64,000 nucleotides of DNA from Galbibacter sp038433465 (GTDB taxonomy: Bacteria; Bacteroidota; Bacteroidia; Flavobacteriales; Flavobacteriaceae). Below, piece after piece: positions 16,277-24,151 of this stretch. Each line of letters starts with the position of its first letter. The stretch's first letter is position 1. The notes beneath the pieces are model-generated. The model searched no databases and had not been told where the DNA came from. It saw only the letters and a list, made by a program, of their open reading frames with translations. The stretch covers positions 248,001-312,000 of the forward strand of contig NZ_JAESVF010000002.1 of NCBI RefSeq assembly GCF_038433465.1. Direction: 5' to 3'. The position numbers and the translations under genes were made by a program.

Positions 16277-17730
16277 TGTGGAATTATATTACAGATCATT
16301 TGTGGCAATTTTTGCTAGGCTTAAATTATGTACTAGCATTAATTGCTGCAGTTACTATTCTGCTTAAAAATATAAATCCAACCAAAACCCTCTCTTATTT
16401 AATTGCGCTACTCGCATTTCCGTTTTTGGGTTTAATTGTTTATTATTTCTTCGGACAAGACTACAGGAAGTTTAAAATATTTAAAAAGAAAAATGTTTTA
16501 AATCAGAAGAATATAAAAGAGTGGGCGCAACAATTAGTACTAAACAAAAAAGAAGCTTTTGCTTTGGGGAGCGATGTTTTAGATGGAAATACTAAAATTA
16601 TCAGACTCATCGATAGCGAAAATCGTTCGCCACTTACACTGCATAATAAGGTTCAAATTTTAATCAATGGTGAAGAAAAATTTAAAGTCTTATTTCAAGA
16701 TGTAAAAGCAGCAACTTCATCCATTCATATTGAATATTACATTTTTAGAGATGATGAAATAGGTTCCGAATTAATTGAAATTCTTTGTGAAAAAGCATCT
16801 CAAGGTGTTAATGTTAAGATTAATTACGACTCTGTTGCGAGTTCCTTCAGCAATAAATCTATTAAATGTTTAAAAGATAGTGGCGTAGAAATGTTTCCTT
16901 TTATGCCTGTGTATTTTCCGAAGTTTGCAAGCAAGGCCAATTATCGAAATCATAGAAAAATGATTATTATCGATGGAAAAATAGGATATGTTGGCGGTAT
17001 AAATATTGGAGATGAGTATGTAAATAAAGACGGACGTAGGTTTTGGCGCGATACACATTTACGCATCGAAGGGCAGGCGGCAGGTTTGTTGCAATTTCAT
17101 TTTTCGTTGGATTGGGATTTTGTGTGCGATAAACCGATTAAGATTGATAAAAGTTGGTTTCCAGATACCGATGTGCAAGAAAAAATTCCGATTCAAATTG
17201 CAGCCAGTGGTCCCGATACCGAGTGGGCAAATATTATGGAAGCTATGTTTACGGCTATCAACGAAGCAAATAGGTATGTGTATATTACAACGCCTTATTT
17301 TATTCCGAATGACGAAATTTCGTTGGCACTTTCTACGGCTTCCAAAAGTGGTGTTGATGTTAGACTGATGATTCCTAAAAGTTGCGACTCGTGGGCTGCG
17401 AAGTATGCAACCTATTCATATCTTGAGAAGTTGTTGAGGGCAGGGGTGAAAATTTATTTATACGAAAAAGGAAACATTCATGCTAAAACCATGATTGTTG
17501 ACGATGTTTTTACCACCATAGGAACCTCAAATATGGATTATAGAAGCTTTCATATAAACTTTGAGGTCAATGCACTTATTTACAACGAAGCTATCACAAA
17601 ACAGATGTTAGATATTTATATTGACGATCTTCAGTATAGCGAACAAGTTGATGCTGAAAGATGGTTTAATAGAGGACTGTCTCAACGCCTTAAAGAATCG
17701 TTTTGTAGGCTGTGGGCGCCACTTTTGTAA
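16276..17730 (+). CDS. cls: Cardiolipin synthase
   Basis: 484 residues. Two N-terminal transmembrane segments (about 11-30 and 40-58, the PLDc_N region) are followed by two phospholipase D domains with HKD motifs: H226-x-K228-x4-D233 and H402-x-K404-x4-D409. Reaction: two phosphatidylglycerol to cardiolipin + glycerol at the inner membrane. It is the last gene of a run with the alpha/beta hydrolase and lytic transglycosylase. The stop is followed at 46 bp by the structured repeat at 17776. Confidence 0.93.
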   Translation: MWNYITDHLWQFLLGLNYVLALIAAVTILLKNINPTKTLSYLIALLAFPFLGLIVYYFFGQDYRKFKIFKKKNVLNQKNIKEWAQQLVLNKKEAFALGSDVLDGNTKIIRLIDSENRSPLTLHNKVQILINGEEKFKVLFQDVKAATSSIHIEYYIFRDDEIGSELIEILCEKASQGVNVKINYDSVASSFSNKSIKCLKDSGVEMFPFMPVYFPKFASKANYRNHRKMIIIDGKIGYVGGINIGDEYVNKDGRRFWRDTHLRIEGQAAGLLQFHFSLDWDFVCDKPIKIDKSWFPDTDVQEKIPIQIAASGPDTEWANIMEAMFTAINEANRYVYITTPYFIPNDEISLALSTASKSGVDVRLMIPKSCDSWAAKYATYSYLEKLLRAGVKIYLYEKGNIHAKTMIVDDVFTTIGTSNMDYRSFHINFEVNALIYNEAITKQMLDIYIDDLQYSEQVDAERWFNRGLSQRLKESFCRLWAPLL

Positions 17731-17775
17731 ATTAACGTGAATTCGACGTAAGAATAATGAATGTGAGATAAAATA

Positions 17776-17949
17776 GACCTATTTAAAAAGTATTGAAAAT
17801 CAAGGAAGCAGCGTGGGCTGATAGATAAAAAGCTGTTTGAGCGTAGCGAGTTCTTTTTATCTGTGGAGGTTGTTTCCGTAGATTTTCTGATGCTTTTTGA
17901 ATCAGTCTTGACTTTTTTGTTTCGTTTTTGTGTCAAGACAAAAATGAAA
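17776..17949 (+). repeat. Dispersed structured repeat, copy A (174 bp)
   Basis: About 95% identical to 50798-50970 (some eight substitutions and one 1-bp indel). Nested arms form one long hairpin: AAAAAGTAT 17785-17793 with ATGCTTTTT 17890-17898; GAAAATC 17795-17801 with GATTTTC 17881-17887; GGAAGCA 17804-17810 with TGTTTCC 17871-17877; AGATAAAAAG 17823-17832 with CTTTTTATCT 17853-17862. A second hairpin follows: GTCTTGAC 17905-17912 with GTCAAGAC 17932-17939. No terminal inverted repeats or target-site duplication were seen. The rest of the 453-bp gap 17731-18183 holds only the terminator at 18128. I recognise no named family. Confidence 0.85.
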
Positions 17950-18127
17950 GTATTAATAAGTAATTTAAATACAAATAATTAAAGGTGCTATAATATGTTA
18001 ATGTTTATATCGAACTGAGGCTAAATTAGAGTAAATTCGATTTACGAATTTGAATGTTATTGAATTCGGCTAAACATTCAACTATTTCCACTAGATGATT
18101 TGGGATTATAATTTAGTAGTAATAAAA

Positions 18128-18160
18128 AAAGCAATTACTCCTTGTAGAAATAATTGCTTT
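18128..18160. terminator. Bidirectional terminator between convergent genes
   Basis: Perfect arms AAAGCAATTA / TAATTGCTTT with a 13-nt loop. Seven As before and a T-rich stretch after serve both strands; it mainly suits the minus-strand TPR gene, whose stop is at 18184. Confidence 0.75.
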
Positions 18161-18183
18161 ATCAATTTTTAGTTGCAAACTGC

Positions 18184-18699
18184 TTAGATGCGTTTCATTT
18201 GCTGTTGCATCATTTTTATTTGTTCTTTTAGCATATTTTGCTTGTCTAGCTTTTTGGCTTCGTTTAAAAGCATTGTAGCTTCTCTTTTTCTTCTTTTTTG
18301 CATGGAGATTCCTGCAAGGCTTAATTTTGCCATAGCCAAATCGTAATCCATATTTAGACCAAGCTTAATTGCTTTCTTAAAATATTTTTCAGCTTCAGTT
18401 AAATTAGTCTGCGAAGTTATAATCCCTTTTAAGTAGTTATAATAACCTTGTTGTTTGGTTACTAATGCACTTTCTGGGTTTTTAATTTTATTAAGCCATT
18501 TATTGGTTCCTTCCATATCTTGCTTACGCATTCTTAAAAAAGCGAGCAAAATCATTTCATTTCGGAAGTATAAGAAAATAAAAATAAGTGAAAGTAGGAT
18601 TAAAAAAATACCATTACCTATATGGCCTTCAATGAATTGATAAACGGCGTAAGCAATGATTAATACAGCAATTACTAATTTTATATTTTTGTTGAACAT
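18184..18699 (-). CDS. Membrane-anchored TPR-like protein
   Basis: 171 residues from ATG at 18699; the frame opens five codons earlier at a TTG. Two transmembrane segments (about residues 6-22 and 27-45) are followed by a soluble helical part with one or two TPR-like motifs: YYNYLKGIITSQTNLTEAEKYFKKAIKLGL and DLAMAKLSLAGISMQKRRKREATMLLNEAKKL, each shown here only by its pattern. It is rich in Lys, Met and Gln at the C-terminus. Probably an inner-membrane scaffold; function unknown. Upstream, 65 bp away, lies the rpmH promoter in the opposite direction. Confidence 0.72.
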   Translation of the reverse strand: MFNKNIKLVIAVLIIAYAVYQFIEGHIGNGIFLILLSLIFIFLYFRNEMILLAFLRMRKQDMEGTNKWLNKIKNPESALVTKQQGYYNYLKGIITSQTNLTEAEKYFKKAIKLGLNMDYDLAMAKLSLAGISMQKRRKREATMLLNEAKKLDKQNMLKEQIKMMQQQMKRI

Positions 18700-18763
18700 G
18701 TCGGGAATTTTCAATTGAAGGGCAAAGGTAATAAAAACTTATAAAAATATTTTTAAAAAGGTG

Positions 18764-18794
18764 TTTGTATAAGTAAAAAGTCTTTGTATATTTG
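18764..18794 (+). promoter_or_regulatory. Promoter of rpmH
   Basis: TTTG at 18764-18767, 19-bp spacer, TATATTTG at 18787-18794: an exact match to the Bacteroidota consensus TTTG-N19-TAnnTTTG, as expected for a highly expressed ribosomal gene. The leader is about 60 nt. Confidence 0.85.
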
Positions 18795-18863
18795 CGCCGC
18801 GCTTTTGTGAAGTATATTTAAGCCGAAAAGAGATAGAGTTACCAAAGAGATAAAGATATTACA

Positions 18864-19025
18864 ATGAGTAAAAGAACATTTCAACCCTCGAAAAGAAAAA
18901 GAAGAAATAAGCACGGATTCAGAGAAAGAATGGCCTCTGCAAACGGTAGAAAGGTGCTTGCTAGCAGAAGAGCAAAAGGTAGAAAAAAATTATCTGTTTC
19001 TTCTGAACCTAGACACAAGAAATAA
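18864..19025 (+). CDS. rpmH: 50S ribosomal protein L34
   Basis: A 53-residue, strongly basic protein starting MSKRTFQPSKRKRRNKHGFR and containing RMASANGRKVLASRRAKGR, the L34 signature; the tail KLSVSSEPRHKK is a Bacteroidota-type extension. It is a component of the large ribosomal subunit. It has its own strong promoter and terminator. In many bacteria rpmH sits beside dnaA/rnpA, but here the downstream neighbour is carB, so there is no sign of the replication origin. Confidence 0.95.
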   Translation: MSKRTFQPSKRKRRNKHGFRERMASANGRKVLASRRAKGRKKLSVSSEPRHKK

Positions 19026-19050
19026 TGATCGTATTGATTATTAAAATATA

Positions 19051-19082
19051 AGGTGTTACTTTTGTTAGTAACGCCTTTTTTT
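19051..19082 (+). terminator. Terminator of rpmH
   Basis: AGGTGTTACT (19051-19060) / AGTAACGCCT (19067-19076), one G-T pair, 6-nt loop, then TTTTTTT. Confidence 0.85.
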
Positions 19083-19122
19083 ATACCCAACAACATCATA
19101 TATAATACAATAGCTATTTAAA

Positions 19123-21975
19123 ATGCCAAAAAGAAAAGACCTAAAGAGTATACTGTTAATAGGCTCAGGACCTATTATTATTGGGCAAGCGTGCGAATTT
19201 GATTATTCTGGTTCGCAAGCATTACGCTCGCTTAGAGAAGATGGAATTGAAACAGTTTTAATCAATAGCAACCCTGCTACGATTATGACCGACCCTTCAA
19301 TGGCCGACCATGTATACTTGAAACCTCTAACTACAAAATCGATTGTTGAAATCTTAAAAAAGCACCCAAATATCGATGCGGTTTTACCAACTATGGGAGG
19401 ACAAACAGCATTGAATTTGTGTATCGAAGCTGATGAAAAAGGAATTTGGGAAGATTTTGGAGTAGAAATTATCGGAGTGGATATCGACGCTATTAATATT
19501 ACTGAAGATCGTGAGAAATTCCGTGAGTTAATGCTTAAAATTGGTATTCCGATGGCACCGCAAGCTACGGCTACTTCTTTCTTAAAAGGAAAAGAAATTG
19601 CGCAGGAGTTTGGTTTTCCTTTGGTAATTAGAGCATCGTACACTTTAGGTGGTGCGGGAGCTTCTATTGTTTATAAACCTGAAAACTTCGACGAACTTTT
19701 AAGTCGAGGACTCGAGATTTCGCCAATCCACGAAGTAATGATCGACAAAGCTTTGATGGGATGGAAAGAATACGAGCTTGAGCTATTGCGCGATGAAAAT
19801 GACAACGTAGTAATTATCTGTACAATCGAAAATATGGATCCGATGGGAATTCATACTGGAGATTCGATTACTGTAGCGCCTGCGATGACACTTTCTGACA
19901 GGACTTTCCAAAAAATGCGTGATATGGCAATCCATATGATGCGTAGTATTGGAGATTTTGCTGGAGGTTGTAACGTACAGTTTGCGGTAAGTCCAGACGA
20001 TCAAGAAGATATTATCGCGATTGAAATTAATCCTCGTGTATCTCGTTCTTCTGCATTGGCATCAAAAGCAACAGGATATCCAATTGCAAAAATTGCAAGT
20101 AAATTGGCTATCGGTTACACGTTAGACGAACTTCAAAATCAAATTACAAAATCTACTTCAGCATTATTCGAGCCGACTTTAGATTATGTAATCGTAAAAA
20201 TACCTCGTTGGAATTTTGATAAGTTTGAAGGATCTGATAGAGAATTAGGACTTCAAATGAAGAGTGTTGGAGAGGTAATGGGGATTGGACGTTCGTTCCA
20301 AGAGGCGTTACACAAAGCAACACAATCGCTCGAAATTAAACGTAATGGTTTAGGAGCAGATGGAAAAGGGTATAAAAACTACGATCAAATTATCGATAAA
20401 TTAACGCATGCTAGTTGGGATCGTGTGTTTGTAATTTACGACGCTATTCAAATGGGAATTCCTTTGAGTCGCATTCACGAAATTACAAAAATCGATATGT
20501 GGTTCTTAAAACAATATGAAGAATTACATTTCCTCGAAAAAGAAATTTCAACACATACCATAGAAACTCTTTCTAAAAGTTTATTGCTAGAAGCGAAACA
20601 AAAAGGTTTTGCCGACAGACAAATTGCGCATATGTTAGGATGTTGGGAAAGTGAAGTTCATGCAAAAAGAGATGAATTAAACATCAACAGAATATACAAA
20701 TTGGTAGATACCTGTGCTGCGGAATTTAAAGCGGAAACGCCTTATTACTATTCTACTTTTGAAGATGTGGTAAGAACTGCCGATGGCGAAGTGTATTCGG
20801 ATAACGAAAGTGTTGTTACAGATAAAAAGAAAATAGTGGTTTTAGGTTCTGGACCAAACCGTATCGGACAAGGAATTGAGTTTGACTACTGTTGTGTGCA
20901 TGGTGTTTTAGCAGCTGCTGAATGTGGTTACGAAACCATCATGATTAACTGTAACCCTGAAACAGTTTCTACCGATTTTGATACAGCCGATAAATTATAC
21001 TTCGAGCCAGTATATTGGGAGCATATCTACGACATTATCCGTCATGAAAATCCAGAAGGTGTAATTGTACAGTTGGGTGGGCAAACAGCACTTAAATTGG
21101 CTGAAAAGCTTAATAAATACGGAATCAAAATTATTGGAACTAGCTTTGAATCTTTAGATTTAGCTGAAGATAGAGGAAGTTTCTCAAGTCTACTAAAAGA
21201 AAATAACATTCCTTATCCAGAATTTGGAGTAGCAGAAACTGCCGATCAAGCGCTTGCTTTGGCAGATGAGCTTGATTTCCCAATCTTGGTTAGACCTTCG
21301 TACGTACTTGGAGGACAAGGAATGAAGATTGTTATCAATAAAAAAGAATTAGAGGAGCATGTTGTTGACCTGCTAAGAAAAATTCCGAACAATAAATTAT
21401 TACTCGACCATTATTTGGATGGTGCTATAGAAGCTGAAGCCGATGCAATTTGCGACGGAGAAGATGTGTACATTATAGGAATTATGGAGCATATTGAGCC
21501 TTGCGGAATTCACTCTGGAGATTCGAATGCTACATTGCCACCGTTCAATTTAGGAGATTTAGTTTTAGAGCAAATTAAAGATCATACTCGTAAAATTGCA
21601 CTAGCGCTGAATACGGTTGGGTTGATTAATATTCAGTTTGCAATTAAAGATGATAAAGTGTATATTATTGAGGCAAATCCACGTGCTTCTAGAACGGTGC
21701 CATTTATTGCAAAAGCGTATAAAGAGCCGTATGTAAACTATGCGACCAAAGTAATGTTGGGAGAGAAGAAAGTAAAAGACTTTACATTTAATCCGCAACT
21801 AGAAGGTTACGCTATAAAACAGCCTGTATTCTCTTTTAATAAGTTCCCTAATGTGAATAAAAAATTAGGACCAGAAATGAAGAGTACTGGAGAAAGCATC
21901 TTGTTTATTGATAGCTTGAAAGACGATGAGTTTTACGACTTGTATCAACGTAGAAAAATGTATTTGAGTAAATAA
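19123..21975 (+). CDS. carB: Carbamoyl-phosphate synthase large subunit
   Basis: 950 residues. It makes carbamoyl phosphate for arginine and pyrimidine synthesis from bicarbonate, ATP and glutamine-derived ammonia (via CarA, not in this window). Two homologous ATP-grasp halves are evident: SGPIIIGQACEFDYSG near 13 is mirrored by SGPNRIGQGIEFDYC near 570, and REDGIETVLINSNPATI is mirrored by ETIMINCNPETVSTD. It ends soon after the second synthetase half (FPNVNKKLGPEMKSTGE). The ~130-residue C-terminal MGS-like allosteric domain of the E. coli 1073-residue enzyme is missing, as is usual in this group to my knowledge. Confidence 0.94.
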   Translation: MPKRKDLKSILLIGSGPIIIGQACEFDYSGSQALRSLREDGIETVLINSNPATIMTDPSMADHVYLKPLTTKSIVEILKKHPNIDAVLPTMGGQTALNLCIEADEKGIWEDFGVEIIGVDIDAINITEDREKFRELMLKIGIPMAPQATATSFLKGKEIAQEFGFPLVIRASYTLGGAGASIVYKPENFDELLSRGLEISPIHEVMIDKALMGWKEYELELLRDENDNVVIICTIENMDPMGIHTGDSITVAPAMTLSDRTFQKMRDMAIHMMRSIGDFAGGCNVQFAVSPDDQEDIIAIEINPRVSRSSALASKATGYPIAKIASKLAIGYTLDELQNQITKSTSALFEPTLDYVIVKIPRWNFDKFEGSDRELGLQMKSVGEVMGIGRSFQEALHKATQSLEIKRNGLGADGKGYKNYDQIIDKLTHASWDRVFVIYDAIQMGIPLSRIHEITKIDMWFLKQYEELHFLEKEISTHTIETLSKSLLLEAKQKGFADRQIAHMLGCWESEVHAKRDELNINRIYKLVDTCAAEFKAETPYYYSTFEDVVRTADGEVYSDNESVVTDKKKIVVLGSGPNRIGQGIEFDYCCVHGVLAAAECGYETIMINCNPETVSTDFDTADKLYFEPVYWEHIYDIIRHENPEGVIVQLGGQTALKLAEKLNKYGIKIIGTSFESLDLAEDRGSFSSLLKENNIPYPEFGVAETADQALALADELDFPILVRPSYVLGGQGMKIVINKKELEEHVVDLLRKIPNNKLLLDHYLDGAIEAEADAICDGEDVYIIGIMEHIEPCGIHSGDSNATLPPFNLGDLVLEQIKDHTRKIALALNTVGLINIQFAIKDDKVYIIEANPRASRTVPFIAKAYKEPYVNYATKVMLGEKKVKDFTFNPQLEGYAIKQPVFSFNKFPNVNKKLGPEMKSTGESILFIDSLKDDEFYDLYQRRKMYLSK

Positions 21976-22001
21976 TATTTTTCAGTAATAATAACTTATA
22001 C

Positions 22002-22038
22002 AAACTGCCTAAAATTGAATTATTTTAGGCAGTTTTTT
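22002..22038 (+). terminator. Terminator of carB
   Basis: Perfect 14-bp stem AAACTGCCTAAAAT / ATTTTAGGCAGTTT (22002-22015 and 22022-22035) with a 6-nt loop and T-run to 22038. Confidence 0.92.
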
Positions 22039-22115
22039 ATTTCTATTAAAAAGTTTTTTATGTGAAATTGGATAAAGATTCAGTTTCGATTTATTAGAAA
22101 TACATTAATAATTTA

Positions 22116-22820
22116 CTATGAGAAAGTATTAAATACCAAAGCAGTTGTTATAGCAATACCGAAGCTTAACAGTGTTCCAATCAAGATGTATTCGGTTAGC
22201 TTTCGGTCTTTGGCTTCGGTCAAATCACTAAACCTAAAAATAGATTTTGCCGCAATTAAAAAACCAACGCCTTCCCAATGGTTTGTAGCAATAAAAACAA
22301 ACACAAGCAACCGCTCTAACATGCCAATATACTTCCCTGCGTTTTCAAGCGAATCGTCTTTTTCCATTTCCGTTTTTGGGGTGTAAACCGAAATAAGTGT
22401 TTTAATTATGATTGAAGTTGGTTGCGTTAAAAACAACACGCATGTAACAATTAAAAGCAGTTGCGAATTTGTAATGAAGCTAAAATCAATTTCAGTAGTA
22501 CTCGAAAAAACAGATAGTAAACCAATTACAACAAGGTGTAATAGTTGGTCGATAAAGAAAAATATTCTTTTTGTTTTTTCAGTCTGAAGTAAAAGTTTTG
22601 CAGCGTCAATGATGAGATGAGAAATACCAATAATTACTGAGATGTACCAAAGTTTTAATTTCCAAACAAACAAAAACGCCAAAGCAGTATGAATGGCAAT
22701 ATGGAGGTATAGTTTTCCTGAAGCTAGTTTTTTACTTTCCTTTTCGGTAACCCATTTTTTAGACTGAAATGTAAAATCGCCAAGCAAGTGTGCTAGTAAT
22801 AACTTTAAAAATAACTCCAT
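22116..22820 (-). CDS. DUF3307 membrane protein
   Basis: 234 residues with about six hydrophobic segments, so an inner-membrane protein. The N-terminus LLLAHLLGDFTFQSKKWV and the later SHLIIDAAKLLLQ and FFIDQLLHL match the DUF3307 pattern, in which conserved His/Asp residues (AHLLGDF, SHLIID, DQLLH) lie in or near the membrane. No biochemical role is known to me. It is 10 bp downstream of satD and almost certainly co-transcribed; the pair recurs in flavobacteria. Its control probably follows the repeat array upstream of satD. Confidence 0.82.
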   Translation of the reverse strand: MELFLKLLLAHLLGDFTFQSKKWVTEKESKKLASGKLYLHIAIHTALAFLFVWKLKLWYISVIIGISHLIIDAAKLLLQTEKTKRIFFFIDQLLHLVVIGLLSVFSSTTEIDFSFITNSQLLLIVTCVLFLTQPTSIIIKTLISVYTPKTEMEKDDSLENAGKYIGMLERLLVFVFIATNHWEGVGFLIAAKSIFRFSDLTEAKDRKLTEYILIGTLLSFGIAITTALVFNTFS

Positions 22821-22830
22821 TTTTTTGGTT

Positions 22831-23442
22831 TTATAACGCGCTTATTTTTTTCTGATACATTTTATGAAGTTCCACAATTTCATCAAAATGTGCTCTTTTT
22901 AAACGATCGCTTGCTGTATTTTGTTTTATCCCGATTAATTTTCCTAATTCTTGTTGAGACGAATTTGGATTTTGAATAGCAAGTTTTACAATTTCTGCTG
23001 AATTTTTTGTCCAACTATCCATGGCAATTAAAGCCAGTTTAAAATACAAATTTAATTCCTCGTTCAGCGCCTTATCATCAGTTTTTATTGCCAGATTTGC
23101 TTTGTTTTGTTTCAGCATTTCAAATTCTTCTCCAGAATGAATAAAAGCACTCCCGTTTGATTCTGATACTTTAGAAGCAGTATGAGTTTTGCTTCCAACG
23201 CCAATTGCCATACGAACGTCTATGTTTGGAACTTCTTTTATGGAGGCCTTTATAAGTACAGCAGTTAAGAAGGTTTCTTGGGTGTTTTTTATTTCAATTT
23301 GAAAACTATCGCCACGATAAATTTCCCAAAGTTGATCATTTGGATCGATAGTCTTGAATATCTTTTTTAAGGGTGTAAGCCATTGCTCAGGGGCATTTGC
23401 TTCCCTAGAATTAATAATATCGCCTGTAATAACACTCGTCAT
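22831..23442 (-). CDS. satD: SatD-family protein with C-terminal helix-turn-helix
   Basis: 203 residues from ATG at 23442 (MTSVITGDIINSRE); the frame extends to a TTG at 23463, which is less likely. The N-terminal ITGDIINSR and the central RMAIGVGSKTHTASKVSESNGSAF block (pattern only) fit the SatD family, named from the streptococcal acid-tolerance locus. The last ~50 residues (LAIQNPNSSQQELGKLIGIKQNTASDRLKRAHFDEI, here as pattern) form an Mar/Trp-repressor-like winged HTH. The protein may therefore regulate DNA, and the four dyads directly upstream are the obvious candidate target. Confidence 0.8.
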   Translation of the reverse strand: MTSVITGDIINSREANAPEQWLTPLKKIFKTIDPNDQLWEIYRGDSFQIEIKNTQETFLTAVLIKASIKEVPNIDVRMAIGVGSKTHTASKVSESNGSAFIHSGEEFEMLKQNKANLAIKTDDKALNEELNLYFKLALIAMDSWTKNSAEIVKLAIQNPNSSQQELGKLIGIKQNTASDRLKRAHFDEIVELHKMYQKKISAL

Positions 23443-23470
23443 TTTTATTGGGTTAGATGTCAATAATTTT

Positions 23471-23582
23471 AAATATTGCGTTTTAAACCGATAATATCAA
23501 ATATCGTGCATTTAGGCGATATATGCAAATATCGTGTTATGAAACGATAAATATAAATATCGTTTATTTAGGCGATGAATTA
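23471..23582 (-). repeat. Four tandem 28-bp dyads upstream of satD (putative operator array)
   Basis: Units begin exactly 28 bp apart at 23471, 23499, 23527 and 23555. Each has the form AAATATCGT, about 7 bp, then CGATA-type sequence; for example ATATCG at 23501-23506 faces CGATAT at 23517-23522. Unit 1 is degenerate (AAATATTGCG). Half-sites alternate 16 and 12 bp apart. The array fills the space between the satD start and the 3' end of the thioesterase gene, so it should act on the satD-DUF3307 promoter. Confidence 0.85.
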
Positions 23583-24125
23583 TATTTTTATTTGCACATT
23601 ATAACCTTCTAGCTCATGGATAAGGTTATTTACAGAATAATCCAAGCTGTCGGCATAGTCATGACGTTCTTTGGTAAGTTGCTTCCGTTTAATACTTTTA
23701 AAAAAACGTTTTAAATCTTGTTCAGACTCTAAAATAAGTCCAGGAACTTTTACACTATTTCCGTGGTCGTCTTTGGCAACCATTGTAAAATATGAAGAAT
23801 TACAATGTTTTATGGCACCAGTTTGAATGTTCTCGGCTTCCACGCGAATACCAATAACAATAGACGTATTTCCAACAAAATTTACCGAAGCTTTCATGGT
23901 TACCAATTCGCCAATTTCAATAGGCATTAAAAAATCTACAGTATCTACCGAGGCAGTAACGCAATACGAGCCCGAATGTTTAGAAGCACAAGCAAAGGCA
24001 ATTTGATCTAGAAGCGAAAGGATAAACCCTCCATGAATTTTTCCGCTAAAGTTGGAATGGGAGGGAAGCATTAACTCAGAAATCTCTACTCGCGAGGCGC
24101 TAACAGTCTTAAATTTTGGTGTCAT
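23580..24125 (-). CDS. Acyl-CoA thioesterase (hotdog fold, YciA/BFIT-like)
   Basis: 181 residues. The first ~130 form one hotdog domain with the signature NFSGKIHGGFILSLLDQIAF near residue 25-44 (Asp in the helix is the usual catalytic acid) and a TASVDTVDFLMPIEIGE strand. The family hydrolyses acyl-CoA to free CoA and acid in the cytosol, usually as a hexamer. A charged C-terminal extension of ~50 residues follows. Its last codons overlap the fourth unit of the dyad array. It starts 27 bp after the rmuC stop and may share that transcript. Confidence 0.85.
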   Translation of the reverse strand: MTPKFKTVSASRVEISELMLPSHSNFSGKIHGGFILSLLDQIAFACASKHSGSYCVTASVDTVDFLMPIEIGELVTMKASVNFVGNTSIVIGIRVEAENIQTGAIKHCNSSYFTMVAKDDHGNSVKVPGLILESEQDLKRFFKSIKRKQLTKERHDYADSLDYSVNNLIHELEGYNVQIKI

Positions 24126-24151
24126 GTGTGTTTTTTAGAATGATAGTTGTT

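Noticed and set aside
17682..17936. 84-codon minus-strand open frame over the cls 3' end and first repeat copy
   Set aside because: Low-complexity basic sequence antisense to a well-supported gene, with no counterpart in the second copy.
17776..17949. Insertion sequence or MITE with terminal inverted repeats
   Set aside because: No inverted ends, no target duplication and no transposase fragments were seen; the pairing is nested and internal.
23471..23582. Regular 28-bp repeat resembling a CRISPR array
   Set aside because: Units abut with no unique spacers, differ internally and are palindromic; no cas genes are near. An operator array fits better.
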